From the NCBI RefSeq assembly GCF_019801145.1, contig NZ_JAHVJQ010000002.1:372001-436000 (forward strand): DNA of 64,000 nucleotides, written 5' to 3'. Shown here piece after piece: positions 26,140 to 34,709 of the stretch (its first letter is position 1; the number at the start of each line of letters is the position of its first letter). This stretch comes from Leisingera aquaemixtae (lineage in GTDB: Bacteria; Pseudomonadota; Alphaproteobacteria; Rhodobacterales; Rhodobacteraceae). The notes below the pieces were generated by a model that had not been told where the DNA came from, did not search any database, and saw only the letters and a program-made list of their open reading frames with translations. Both the position numbers and the translations under genes were made by a program.

Positions 26140-27693
26140 ATGACCTTCTTCCGTGCGGCCGTTTGCGCCGCACTTTTTCTGACGGTTCTGGCGCGCGGTC
26201 TCGCGGCCCAGGATGTCACCCTGTCTTCTCCGGATGGCGCGGTTGAAATCACCGGCACGCTATTGGGTTTTGATGGTGAATTCTACCGGGTGCAAACCCA
26301 GTTCGGCGAACTCACCGTGGACGGCTCGGGAGTGGACTGCGAAGGGCCTGGGTGCCCCAGTCTGTCCGGCTTTGTGGCCGAGATCACCCTTGCTGGCTCC
26401 TCCGTAATGTCGGAAGTGCTGCTGCCAGCGCTGATTGAAGGCTTTGCCCGGCGCAACGGGTACCAGAGCCGCCGCGAGCCCCTGCCGGAAGGGAACTTCA
26501 GCCATGTGCTGATGCGCGGCCAGACACCGGTTGCACGCTTCACCTTTATTGCCAGCAATACCGATGCTGGTTTTGCGGCCCTTATTTCCGATGAGGCAGA
26601 TGTCGCGATGGCATTGCGGGAAATCCGCCCGCTGGAGCGGAAGGCCGCGAGGGCGGCCGGGCTGGGGGACTTGACCGGTGCCGGCCGCAGCCGGGTGCTG
26701 GCGTTGGACGCGTTTGTGCCGGTGGTGGCGCCCGGTAACCCGGTGCGCGAAATCTCCCTGCCGCAGCTTGCCGGGATCCTGTCCGGCCGGATCACAAACT
26801 GGCAGGAGCTAGGCGGCCCGGATGCACCCGTTTCCATACATATGCCGGTGTCCGCTTCCGGCCTCTCTCAGGCGGTGGAAGACAAGCTGATGGTGCCTTT
26901 TGGCGCCGGCTTTACACCCGCAATCCGCCGCCATGACCGCAGCAGCACGCTGGTCCGGCGGGTACTGATCGATCCTTTTGCCATCGGCATTGCCAGCTAC
27001 GCCGAGAAAGGCGCAGCACGTGTGCTGACGCTGACCGGCCCTTGCGGGTTTTCGCTGCAGGCCAGCCGCCGGGCAGTCAAGACAGAGGATTATCCGCTGA
27101 CGGTTCCCATGTTCCTGTATTTGCCGGCCCGGCGCCTTCCCAAGGTGGTGCGGGACTTTCTCGCCTATGTGCGCGGGCCCGCTGCGCAGGCCGTGATCCG
27201 CCGGGCCGGGTTTGTGGATCAGGCGCCGGAGCTGATCCCGGTCAGCCGCCAGGGCAACCGGCTGGCCAACGCGATTCTTGCCGCAGAAGGAAAAGAAGAC
27301 CTCAATGAGCTGCAACGCTTGATGAACCAGCTGGGCGGAATGCGGCGGCTGACGGTCTCCTTCCGCTTTGAACCTGGATCGTCCCGCCCTGATGCTCAAT
27401 CCCGCAGCAATATCGAACACCTTGCCCGGGCTCTGGAGGCAGGTGAATTCGATGCAAAGGAGCTTGTCTTTGCAGGTTTCTCGGACGGGGTCGGACCTGC
27501 CACTGGCAACCGGCAGATTGCATTGAAACGGGCCGCTGCCGTGCGGGAGGCTATTGTCCAGGCAGCAGAAACAGCAGATGCAAGCCGTGTTGATATCCGA
27601 ACAGAGGGTTTTGGCGAGGCCTTGCCGATGGCCTGCGACGACAGTGAATGGGGACGGCAGATCAACCGCCGGGTAGAAGTCTGGGTTCGCTAG
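26140..27693 (+). CDS. PstS-like substrate-binding domain fused to an OmpA peptidoglycan-binding domain
   Basis: 517 residues. A signal peptide ends ARGLAAQ. Residues about 25-75 form a small N-terminal domain with a CEGPGC pair. Residues about 85-350 resemble phosphate-type periplasmic binding proteins: AEITLAGSSVMSEVLLPAL, then RFTFIASNTDAGFAAL, SGRITNWQELGGPDAPVSIHM and the later PLTVPMFLYLPARR. Residues about 400-517 are an OmpA-like domain with FRFEPGSSRPDAQSRSNI, VFAGFSDGVG and NRRVEVWVR. The fusion would hold a ligand-binding module at the cell wall. The ligand is unknown; phosphate is only suggested by fold. Confidence 0.82.
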   Translation: MTFFRAAVCAALFLTVLARGLAAQDVTLSSPDGAVEITGTLLGFDGEFYRVQTQFGELTVDGSGVDCEGPGCPSLSGFVAEITLAGSSVMSEVLLPALIEGFARRNGYQSRREPLPEGNFSHVLMRGQTPVARFTFIASNTDAGFAALISDEADVAMALREIRPLERKAARAAGLGDLTGAGRSRVLALDAFVPVVAPGNPVREISLPQLAGILSGRITNWQELGGPDAPVSIHMPVSASGLSQAVEDKLMVPFGAGFTPAIRRHDRSSTLVRRVLIDPFAIGIASYAEKGAARVLTLTGPCGFSLQASRRAVKTEDYPLTVPMFLYLPARRLPKVVRDFLAYVRGPAAQAVIRRAGFVDQAPELIPVSRQGNRLANAILAAEGKEDLNELQRLMNQLGGMRRLTVSFRFEPGSSRPDAQSRSNIEHLARALEAGEFDAKELVFAGFSDGVGPATGNRQIALKRAAAVREAIVQAAETADASRVDIRTEGFGEALPMACDDSEWGRQINRRVEVWVR

Positions 27694-28192
27694 AGTCGGC
27701 CCGGTTTCAGAAGGGGCATGGTTATTGCCGCGCAAATTATTAGCCCGGCGCCTGCGCCGAATGCGGCACCACCTTCGGCTTCCACGGCCCCGCGCCCGTG
27801 AAGGCCTGGTTCATGGTAGAGGGGTGCAACCGGATTTCCGGGGCGACCAAGATCAAGGGTAGCGAGATCATCTTGAAGGGGGAGCCTGCCTGCCACAGCG
27901 CCGGAGCGGCAGTGCTTGCCCCGCAGCGGGTGGCCATCGCCATCTGACCTTTTTAACCCGTATTGAGGCCCGGCACCGGTTTTCGCCGCACTGGAGAAGC
28001 GCCAACTCGTGCAGGCCGGCGGTGCGATTCGCGCCATGCGCGCCCGGGCCTGTCGCCGGGGCGGAGTGGTGCAGGCCGGCTACAGCTTGGGGGCAAGCGT
28101 TGGCTAAGGATGGCCTCCAAATTGAGCGCTGGGTTAACAAGTGTTAATTTTCATCGAAAAAGAGTAGATAACTCCGCTTTGAGGCTGGGCCG
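27694..28192. other. Intergenic region with a decayed coding fragment
   Basis: 499 bp between two plus-strand genes. It contains the remnant described at 27744-27947 and, just before the next gene, TTAAC-AAGTG-TTAA (28134-28147), which resembles a CtrA site but with six rather than seven spacer bases. No other gene is supported. Confidence 0.5.
27744..27947 (+). pseudogene. Possible remnant of a small cysteine-containing protein
   Basis: An open frame without a start codon (a stop lies at 27741) reads PGACAECGTTFGFHGPAP, then VKAWFMVEGCNRISG, and ends at a TGA at 27945. The CxxC pair, GFHGP and W-F blocks look like a real zinc-ribbon-like small protein whose N-terminus is missing. A separate ATG frame starting at 27719 runs about 27 codons and ends before it, so a single-base frameshift may have split the gene. 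Family unknown; could also be chance in GC-rich DNA. Confidence 0.3.
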
Positions 28193-28459
28193 ATGAAATC
28201 CTTTTTGACTGTTGCCGCAGCAGCAGCAGCCGTTGTGAACTGCTTAACTTTATCCGCCGCCTTTGCCGCTGGCAGGGGTAATGGCAATGGCGGCTGGGGC
28301 ACCGGCAATGGGAATTCCGGCGGCAACGGTTGGAGCAATGGGGTTGGCAACCCGCATGGGGTTCCAGAAATTGATGCAGGCTCTGGCCTGCTGGCGCTGG
28401 CCGCTACCGGTGCCGCGCTGGCCCTGGTCTGGGAGCTGAACCGTCGGCGGAGGAGCTAA
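28193..28459 (+). CDS. VPEID-CTERM sorting-domain protein
   Basis: 88 residues. A signal peptide (MKSFLTVAAAAAAVVNCLTL...SAAFAA) is followed by a glycine/asparagine-rich low-complexity segment (about residues 27-53). The C-terminus has the tripartite sorting signal: the VPEID motif (about 57-61), a hydrophobic helix and the basic tail NRRRRS. The VPEID-CTERM class is known from alphaproteobacteria and is paired with exosortase E, a transpeptidase/CAAX-protease fusion, usually with exopolysaccharide genes. The downstream sugar transferase fits. Exosortase E itself is not in this window. Confidence 0.85.
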   Translation: MKSFLTVAAAAAAVVNCLTLSAAFAAGRGNGNGGWGTGNGNSGGNGWSNGVGNPHGVPEIDAGSGLLALAATGAALALVWELNRRRRS

Positions 28460-28664
28460 CCCGGGTGCGGGCAGAAGATCCCTTACAGGCGCCGCATAGC
28501 CGCTACCGCTCCGGGCTTCACGCAGGCTGCGCGAAGTCCAGCGACCGTAAAAATGCCGGAAACTCTGCCCCCAGTCATTCCATCTTAGTTGCATTTGAAA
28601 TAAAACAAACACGTATAGCGGGTGCAATTCTTCTAATTCGCATTGCAGATCAAGGCGTTTGACG

Positions 28665-29345
28665 ATGAATGATCTAACCTTCACTGCGACTGCTATTGAC
28701 GCTACCGCGGCCCGTCGCGGCCCGGTGAACCTGGGCTTTTACGCCCGGTCGGGAAAGCGGCTGTTTGATCTGGGCCTGGCTCTGCTGCTGCTGCCGGTAG
28801 TGGCACCCGTTGTCCTGGGTATTTGGACGTTTGTGCGTTTAGACGGCGGCCCGGGGTTTTTTGGCCATACCCGGGTGGGGCGGAACGGCAGGCCCTTCAC
28901 CTGCTGGAAGCTGCGCAGCATGGTGGCGGATGCTGAATCGCAGCTGCAGGCGCTCCTTGACGCTGATCCGGCGGCGGCGGCGGAGTGGGCGCGCAGCCGC
29001 AAGCTGGCCCGCGATCCACGCGTCAGCCGGCTGGGTCAGATCCTGCGCAGGACCAGCTTGGATGAGCTGCCGCAGATCTGGAACGTGCTGAAAGGCGAGA
29101 TGAGCTTTGTCGGGCCGCGCCCCATCGTCGCCGCGGAGCTGGCCAAATACGGCAGCAGCGTCTCCGCCTATCTGGCCCAAACACCCGGCATCACCGGGTT
29201 GTGGCAGGTCTCCGGCCGCAATGGTGTCAGCTATGAGGCGCGCGTGGCATTGGACGTGGCTTATCTGGCTCGGTGCAGCTTCTGGAAGGACGTCGGGATC
29301 ATCGCCAGAACCGGTTTGGCGATTCTTGGTACCACGGGCCGCTGA
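28665..29345 (+). CDS. Sugar transferase, undecaprenyl-phosphate hexose-1-phosphate type
   Basis: 226 residues from ATG 28665; an in-frame TTG lies two codons earlier. It is a membrane-associated bacterial sugar transferase that starts exopolysaccharide or O-antigen units on undecaprenyl phosphate. Features: [16 protein letters not shown] re-entrant helix (about 25-45), [35 protein letters not shown] and FVGPRP, ending [13 protein letters not shown]. It is the short catalytic form without the WcaJ N-terminal half. It follows the VPEID-CTERM gene by 205 bp, and the pair may form a surface polymer/anchored-protein unit. Confidence 0.92.
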   Translation: MNDLTFTATAIDATAARRGPVNLGFYARSGKRLFDLGLALLLLPVVAPVVLGIWTFVRLDGGPGFFGHTRVGRNGRPFTCWKLRSMVADAESQLQALLDADPAAAAEWARSRKLARDPRVSRLGQILRRTSLDELPQIWNVLKGEMSFVGPRPIVAAELAKYGSSVSAYLAQTPGITGLWQVSGRNGVSYEARVALDVAYLARCSFWKDVGIIARTGLAILGTTGR

Positions 29346-29618
29346 TCTGCAACGCCCTTTCCCCTGCTGAGAGCGGGCGCTTAACACAGACACCGCCGCG
29401 CCGCTTTATTTCCGCATAGGTGCGGCGTGTCTGATGAACTGCCGTGCAGGCCTTCCGGCGACCGGATCATGACCCGAAAAAGTGACAGCTTCTGGACCTG
29501 GAGACCGGGCACAACCGAGGAATTGCCTAGGCACGGCCGGTTAAAACAAGGGTTTACAGCTGGGGTTTAAACAGTTCTGACTTGAGACAAAGAACGCAAG
29601 CCAGGTGGCGGAAAGGAA

Positions 29619-30323
29619 ATGCCCATGGGACAGTCTCTGTTTGAACTGCCAGAGGCTCCGCTCATCCCGGTCGCTGGGGAAGCGGCTGTGTACCCGGTTG
29701 GGCGGATATTCTGCGTTGGGCGCAATTATGCGGCGCATGCCGCGGAGATGGGTAATGAAGTCGACCGGGAAGCGCCGTTCTATTTCACCAAAGCCGCCGC
29801 CAATGCGGTGCTGACGGGGGCGGTTGTGCCTTATCCGCCAGGCACTGAAAATTTCCACTATGAAATGGAACTGGCTGTGGCAATCGGGGCGCCGGTTTTC
29901 CGGACAACAAAGGAAGCCGCTGCGGCATCCATATTCGGCTATGGATGTGCGCTGGACATGACCCGGCGCGATTTGCAGATCCGCGAGCGGCAGAAGCAGC
30001 GGCCCTGGGACCTGGGAAAGGACCTTGAGAACGGCACGGTCCTGGCACCGCTGACCCGGGCGGCGGGGTGGGACGGCCCCGAGGGGCAGCGCATATGGCT
30101 GGAGGTTAACGGTGAGACCCGCCAGGAAGCCACTCTGGCAGAGATGATCTGGTCTGTAGCAGACATCATTTGCCACCTCTCCGGTTTCTACCACCTGCGG
30201 CCGGGGGACCTGATCCTGACTGGCACACCTGCCGGGGTAGGGGCTGTGCAGGCCGGAGACCGGATACGCGGTGGGATTGCCGGGCTGGCGCCGGTTGAAC
30301 TGACATTGGCTGCTGCGGAATGA
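29619..30323 (+). CDS. Fumarylacetoacetate hydrolase (FAH) family enzyme
   Basis: 234 residues; GGAAAGGA lies just before the ATG. The FAH fold cleaves C-C bonds in 1,3-dicarbonyl compounds or decarboxylates oxaloacetate. Features: IFCVGRNYAAHAAEM, PFYFTKAAANAV, FHYEMELAVAIG (metal-binding Glu pair), GYGCALDMTRRDLQ, LSGFYHLRPGDLILTGTPAGVG. The family call is strong; the substrate cannot be named. It is a single gene with about 270-bp upstream spacer. Confidence 0.9.
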   Translation: MPMGQSLFELPEAPLIPVAGEAAVYPVGRIFCVGRNYAAHAAEMGNEVDREAPFYFTKAAANAVLTGAVVPYPPGTENFHYEMELAVAIGAPVFRTTKEAAAASIFGYGCALDMTRRDLQIRERQKQRPWDLGKDLENGTVLAPLTRAAGWDGPEGQRIWLEVNGETRQEATLAEMIWSVADIICHLSGFYHLRPGDLILTGTPAGVGAVQAGDRIRGGIAGLAPVELTLAAAE

Positions 30324-30648
30324 CGCATAGCGGCCTATGCCTCGATAGTTGTTGCCACGCGGCTGTTTCCATATGTATCAATTTAAGTGTGATTTCTGAC
30401 TGTTTCGTAACACGTTGGCCGGCGAATCTGCCTGAAGACAGGATGTGCAGGCAGATTTCATGAGTAAAAAATGCATAATCTGCTGTTGATGGTTACAAAC
30501 GCACCTAATAGCAGGGAAGCAGCCGGTTCGTTAAACGAACCCAATGGGGGTCTTTGACGGCAGAATCGGAAAGAAATTCGCAGGGCGCCGCAGCAATGTT
30601 GCGAAGGCGGAAGGTCCGGCAAGTGATTTGGTCAAAGGGAGGACACAC
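30324..30648. other. Upstream region of the TRAP transporter operon
   Basis: 325 bp between the FAH gene and dctP. It contains the perfect 17-bp palindrome listed at 30525-30541 and a strong GGGAGG ribosome site before dctP. No extra gene is supported. Confidence 0.6.
30525..30541. promoter_or_regulatory. Perfect palindromic operator GGTTCGTT-A-AACGAACC
   Basis: Eight-base inverted arms around one central base, about 108 bp upstream of the dctP start. A perfect inverted repeat of this length is typical of dimeric repressor sites (IclR- or GntR-type). No such regulator lies next to the operon in this window. Confidence 0.55.
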
Positions 30649-31692
30649 ATGACCACTCGCAGAAAGCTTTTGGGGGCAGCGGGCGCAGCGGCCCTGGCAA
30701 TGTTCGGCGCGATGCCGGCTCTTGCTCAGGAGGTGACCCTGAAACTGCACCAGTTCCTGCCAGCGCAGGCAAACGTGCCGAAACTGATCCTGGACGTCTG
30801 GGCAGACAATGTTGAAGAATCGTCTGGCGGGCGGATCAAGATCGACCGCTTCCCCTCGATGCAGCTGGGCGGTAAGCCGCCGGAGCTGATGGACCAAGCC
30901 ATCGACGGTGTGGCCGACATCGTCTGGACCGTGGTGGGCTACACTCCTGGCCGCTACCCCTCAACCGAGGTGTTTGAGCTGCCGTTCATGATGACCAATG
31001 CGCGCGCCGTTTCGCACGCCTATTGGGAGATGTTCGACAAGCATATGAAAGACACCGAGTTCAAGGATGTGCACATCCTGGGCACATGGGTGCACGGCCC
31101 CGGCATGATCCACACTTCGGATCCGGTGGAAACGCCTGAAGATCTGGAAGGCATGAAGATCCGTGGCGGCGGCCGCTCGGTCAACGCGCTGCTGACCGAA
31201 CTGGGCGCAACCCCGGTTGGGATGCCAGTTCCGGCGATCCCGGAAGGCCTGTCAAAAGGCGTGATCGACGGCACCACCATTCCTTGGGAAGTGACCGCGG
31301 CGCTGAAGGTTCCGGAACTGGTGGAGAACCACACCGAGTTCACCGGCAAGGCTCTTTACACCCTGACCTTCGTTCTGGCGATGAACAAGGAAAAGTATGA
31401 GAGCCTGCCCGATGACCTGAAGAAGGCGATCGACGACAACTCCGGCCTTGAATTCTCGGTCTTCGCGGGTGGCACCCAGGCGGACTCGGACGGCCCCTCG
31501 CGCGAGATGGCACTGGATCTGGGCAACAACGTGATCACTCTGGACGAAGAGCAGACCGCCATTTGGCGCGAGCGCGCGCAGCCGATCTATGACCAGTGGA
31601 TCGCCGACATGAAGGAAAAGGGCATCGACGGTGCCGCGCTGATCGACGAAGCCAGCGCACTGATCGAGAAATACACGCCTCAGTACCAGTAA
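30649..31692 (+). CDS. dctP: TRAP transporter solute-binding protein
   Basis: 347 residues from the ATG at 30649 (GGGAGG upstream). A twin-arginine-like signal peptide (TTRRKLLGAAG...ALAQ) is followed by a DctP-type periplasmic binding fold: TLKLHQFLPAQANVPKLIL, RIKIDRFPSMQLGGKPPELMDQA, and a conserved arginine-containing KIRGGGRSVNALLTELGATPVGMPVPAIPEGLSKGVIDG block that binds the substrate carboxylate. The substrate is probably an organic acid or a compound with a carboxylate, but it is not identified. A hairpin separates it from dctQ, so its mRNA can be more abundant than the permease mRNA. Confidence 0.92.
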   Translation: MTTRRKLLGAAGAAALAMFGAMPALAQEVTLKLHQFLPAQANVPKLILDVWADNVEESSGGRIKIDRFPSMQLGGKPPELMDQAIDGVADIVWTVVGYTPGRYPSTEVFELPFMMTNARAVSHAYWEMFDKHMKDTEFKDVHILGTWVHGPGMIHTSDPVETPEDLEGMKIRGGGRSVNALLTELGATPVGMPVPAIPEGLSKGVIDGTTIPWEVTAALKVPELVENHTEFTGKALYTLTFVLAMNKEKYESLPDDLKKAIDDNSGLEFSVFAGGTQADSDGPSREMALDLGNNVITLDEEQTAIWRERAQPIYDQWIADMKEKGIDGAALIDEASALIEKYTPQYQ

Positions 31693-31714
31693 GGCGTTTG
31701 GATTGATAAAGGTG

Positions 31715-31746
31715 AAGGGCCGCGCGGCATTGGCACTGCGGCCCTT
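31715..31746 (+). terminator. Intercistronic hairpin between dctP and dctQ
   Basis: A 9-bp perfect stem AAGGGCCGC/GCGGCCCTT lies 22 bases after the dctP stop and is followed by TTTG. Partial termination or 3'-end protection would raise the binding-protein level over the membrane subunits. Confidence 0.6.
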
Positions 31747-31773
31747 TGCATACCGGAACAAGGCAACTGAACC

Positions 31774-32355
31774 ATGCACAAGCTCATGATGCGGCTGGCC
31801 AAATCAATGGCCTACCTGGGCGGTGCGGTCCTCACTCTTCTGATCATTCTGACATGTGTTTCTATCGCTGGGCGGTTGCTCAACGGTTTCTTCCATGGCG
31901 ATTTGATGGAGCGGATTGCACCGGGGTTTTCGAAATGGATGACAGGCTGGGTCGGGCCTGTGAACGGCGACTTCGAATTGGTCGAGGCCGGGGTGGCCTT
32001 TGCCATCTTCGCCTTTCTGCCGCTGTGCCAGATCACCGCGGGGCATGCCTCGGTCGATGTGGTGGCCAATGCTTTTCCGCGCAGTGTGAAGCGGTTTTTG
32101 CGGATGGTGACCGAAATTGTCTTTGCCGCGGTTCTGGTGCTAATTGCCTGGCGGCTGGCGGAAGGTCTGGCAGGTAAATATTCCAACGGCGAGACCTCCT
32201 TCCTGCTCGAGTTCCCGATCTGGTGGGCTTACGCCATCAGCCTGCTGGCAGCAGTCGTAGCCGCCATCGTGGGCATCTACATGGGTGCGGTTCGCACCAT
32301 TGAATTCTTTACCGGCCGCATCCTGATCTGGGACGGCGTGGAGGGTGAACAGTGA
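31774..32355 (+). CDS. dctQ: TRAP transporter small permease (DctQ)
   Basis: 193 residues with four predicted membrane helices (about 12-35, 66-88, 101-124, 146-170). Features of DctQ: long hydrophobic N-terminal helix and AFLPLCQITAGHASVDVVANAFPRSVKRFL, containing the conserved GHASVD. It overlaps the dctM start by four bases (GTGA). Confidence 0.9.
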   Translation: MHKLMMRLAKSMAYLGGAVLTLLIILTCVSIAGRLLNGFFHGDLMERIAPGFSKWMTGWVGPVNGDFELVEAGVAFAIFAFLPLCQITAGHASVDVVANAFPRSVKRFLRMVTEIVFAAVLVLIAWRLAEGLAGKYSNGETSFLLEFPIWWAYAISLLAAVVAAIVGIYMGAVRTIEFFTGRILIWDGVEGEQ

Positions 32356-33857
32356 CAGCTCTTGAAATTGGCATCGCCTCCTTCCCGGTTCTGATGCTTC
32401 TGATCTTTTTGCGGGTTCCGATTGGGCTTTCGATGTTCCTGGTCGGTCTCGGCGGGCTGATCTGGGTGACAGACGGGACCCAGGTTGCCTTCGGCCGCTT
32501 GAAAAGCGAGACCTATACCACCTTTTCCTCCTATTCGCTGACCATCGTGCCGATGTTCCTGCTGATGGGGCATTTTGCGACGCTGGGCGGCATGTCCACT
32601 GCGCTGTTCAAGGCAGCCGAAGGGTTCCTGGGCCACCGCAAGGGCGGCGTCGCTATGGCGGCTATTGGTGCCTGTGCCGGATTCGGTGCAATTTGCGGCT
32701 CGTCGCTGGCCACTGCGGCCACCATGGGCCGGGTCGCACTGCCGGAACTGAAGCAATACGGCTATGCCGGCGGGTTTTCGACCGCGACACTGGCTGCAGG
32801 CGGCACGCTGGGCATTTTGATTCCGCCCTCGGTGGTGCTGGTGATCTATGCAATTCTGACCGAGCAGAACATTGCCAAACTGTTCCTGTCGGCCTTCATC
32901 CCCGGCCTGCTGGCAGCGCTTGGCTACGTGATTGCGATTTCCATCTATGTCCGCCTTTTCCCGGAAAGCGCAGGCACCCGCCCGCCAGTCCCGTGGGGCG
33001 AACGCTTCGCCGCGCTATTCCATGTGTGGCCGGTGCTTCTGGTGTTTGGCCTTGTGGTTGGCGGTATTTATCTGGGCTGGTTCACTCCGACTGAAGGCGC
33101 GGCTGTGGGGGCGTTCGGCACCGGCCTGATCGCGTGGCTCAATGGCGGTCTGAACCGCGAAACCCTGGCGGATAGTTTCCTAGTGACCGCGCGCTCCACT
33201 GCGATGATCTTCTTCATCGTGCTGGGCGCGGGCTTCTACAACGGTTTCCTGGCGCTGACCAAGGTGCCGCAGGAACTGGCGGATTTTGTTGTTAGCCAGG
33301 GCCTGAGCCCCTGGATGGTGCTGGCGCTGATCCTGGCCTTCTACCTGGTGTTCGGCTGCCTGATGGATTCGCTGTCGATGATCCTGCTGACCATTCCGAT
33401 CTTCTTCCCTGTGATCTCCGCCATGGACTTTGGCCTGCTGTCGCTGCCCGCGATGCAGGCGGATGCGGCAATGGAGGTTTTGAAGGCCGGCGTGCCTGAG
33501 GGGATGGGGGCGGAGATGCTTGCCTCGATACAGGATGCCATCGCGACCGGGGCCGAACTGACCCGCGAGCAGATGAAGGAACTGGGCATCCGCGTAACCG
33601 AAAGCAGGGTGAACCGGATCGAAGCGGAATATGTCGCCATCTGGTTCGGCGTGCTTGTGCTGATCGTGGTGGAGGTTGGCCTGATCACCCCGCCGGTGGG
33701 CATGAACCTGTTCATCATCAATGCGATGGACCGCAAGACCCGTATGATCGACACCTACAAGGCGGTCATGTTCTTTGTCGCTTCCGACATTATCCGGGTG
33801 ATCATCCTTGTGGCCTTCCCGATCATCACGCTGCTGCCGCTGATGCTAATGCAGTGA
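32352..33857 (+). CDS. dctM: TRAP transporter large permease (DctM)
   Basis: 501 residues, GTG start overlapping the dctQ stop. About 12 membrane helices. Family signatures include FLRVPIGLSMFLVGLGG, FSSYSLTIVPMFLLMG, GACAGFGAICGSSLATAATMG, GTLGILIPPSVVLVIYAI and VGLITPPVGMNLFIIN. A soluble loop (about 365-425) interrupts the last part, larger than in E. coli-type members. It completes a three-component transporter with dctP and dctQ. Confidence 0.93.
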   Translation: MTALEIGIASFPVLMLLIFLRVPIGLSMFLVGLGGLIWVTDGTQVAFGRLKSETYTTFSSYSLTIVPMFLLMGHFATLGGMSTALFKAAEGFLGHRKGGVAMAAIGACAGFGAICGSSLATAATMGRVALPELKQYGYAGGFSTATLAAGGTLGILIPPSVVLVIYAILTEQNIAKLFLSAFIPGLLAALGYVIAISIYVRLFPESAGTRPPVPWGERFAALFHVWPVLLVFGLVVGGIYLGWFTPTEGAAVGAFGTGLIAWLNGGLNRETLADSFLVTARSTAMIFFIVLGAGFYNGFLALTKVPQELADFVVSQGLSPWMVLALILAFYLVFGCLMDSLSMILLTIPIFFPVISAMDFGLLSLPAMQADAAMEVLKAGVPEGMGAEMLASIQDAIATGAELTREQMKELGIRVTESRVNRIEAEYVAIWFGVLVLIVVEVGLITPPVGMNLFIINAMDRKTRMIDTYKAVMFFVASDIIRVIILVAFPIITLLPLMLMQ

Positions 33858-34010
33858 CACACTGCCCTCTCCCGCTGTGCGCGGGATGGGGCCTTTCGCC
33901 TGCTGGTGCAGGATATGGAAATATTTCGTGACACCAGCCCGGATTGACCTGAATCACCTTTCGGGGTTCCGCTGGTACTGTCCGACACCGCGCACAAGGG
34001 GAGACCCGCC

Positions 34011-34187
34011 ATGCAAATCAGCCGAAGCAAAGCCGCAGCCTCCAAGGTCAGGGCATTGGCCACCGAGGTTTCCGGGCTGCAAGGGCCCTGTGTGGGTTGC
34101 AGCAACTGCGTTGGACTGTGCGAGGCGCTGATTGACGCGCTGGTGCTGCCGGATCTTATCCTGTCCCGCAACCGCGGCAGTTCGTGA
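34011..34187 (+). CDS. Small cysteine-motif protein, unknown function
   Basis: 58 residues, too short for most gene callers. AAGGGGAG lies before the ATG. The helical basic N-terminus (QISRSKAAASKVRALATEV) is followed by GPCVGCSNCVGLCEAL, a C-X2-C-X2-C-X3-C cluster at residues 27, 30, 33 and 37 resembling a half ferredoxin or zinc-knuckle motif. It could bind a metal or Fe-S cluster. The gene is alone between dctM and a thioesterase. Coding status is supported by the ribosome site and motif; function is unknown. Confidence 0.6.
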   Translation: MQISRSKAAASKVRALATEVSGLQGPCVGCSNCVGLCEALIDALVLPDLILSRNRGSS

Positions 34188-34274
34188 CGCGGCGGTCCCC
34201 TCTGCCTTTGCAGTTTGATACCTCAGACCGGCACCGCTAGGATGCACCTGCAGAAATATGCGGGGCGGCAGAAA

Positions 34275-34703
34275 ATGGCAGGGCAGGACACTTTCATCCA
34301 TGAAATCCGCGTGGGCTGGGGCGATTGCGATCCGGCGCGGATCGCCTATACCGGACGGTTGCCGGCCTTTGCGCTGGAGGCAATCGACGCCTGGTGGGAG
34401 CATCACCTGGGCGGTGATGGCTGGTATCAGATGGAGCTGGACCGCGGCACCGGCACTCCCTTTGTGCACATGAGCATTGACTTCCGCTCGCCGGTCACCC
34501 CGCGGCACCGGTTGCTGTGCGAGGTTTGGCCCTCGGCGCTGGGCAGTAAGTCAGTCACCTTCCGGGTGAACGCGCGGCAGGATGGCAAGCTGTGTTTCGA
34601 GGGGAAGTTCGTCTGTGTATTCATTGCACCAGAAAGCTTCACTGCAAGGCCCGCGCCGGAGGATTACCGTCAGGTGATCGAGGCGCAGCTGCGGCCGGAG
34701 TAA
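34275..34703 (+). CDS. Hotdog-fold acyl-CoA thioesterase (4-hydroxybenzoyl-CoA thioesterase/YbgC type)
   Basis: About 142 residues from ATG 34275 (GGGGCGG upstream); ATG 34242 is possible. Features of the family: IRVGWGDCDPARIAYTGRLPAFALEAIDAWWEHHLG, where the Asp of GDCDPARI is catalytic, and PFVHMSIDFRSPVTPRHRLLCEV. The product hydrolyses acyl-CoA thioesters; the acyl group is not identified. It converges with the YcaQ-like gene six bases downstream. Confidence 0.85.
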   Translation: MAGQDTFIHEIRVGWGDCDPARIAYTGRLPAFALEAIDAWWEHHLGGDGWYQMELDRGTGTPFVHMSIDFRSPVTPRHRLLCEVWPSALGSKSVTFRVNARQDGKLCFEGKFVCVFIAPESFTARPAPEDYRQVIEAQLRPE

Positions 34704-34709
34704 CGCGGA

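Noticed and set aside
28134-28147. CtrA-like TTAA repeat before the VPEID-CTERM gene.
   Set aside because: Its spacer is six bases rather than seven, so it does not fit the CtrA consensus; not called.
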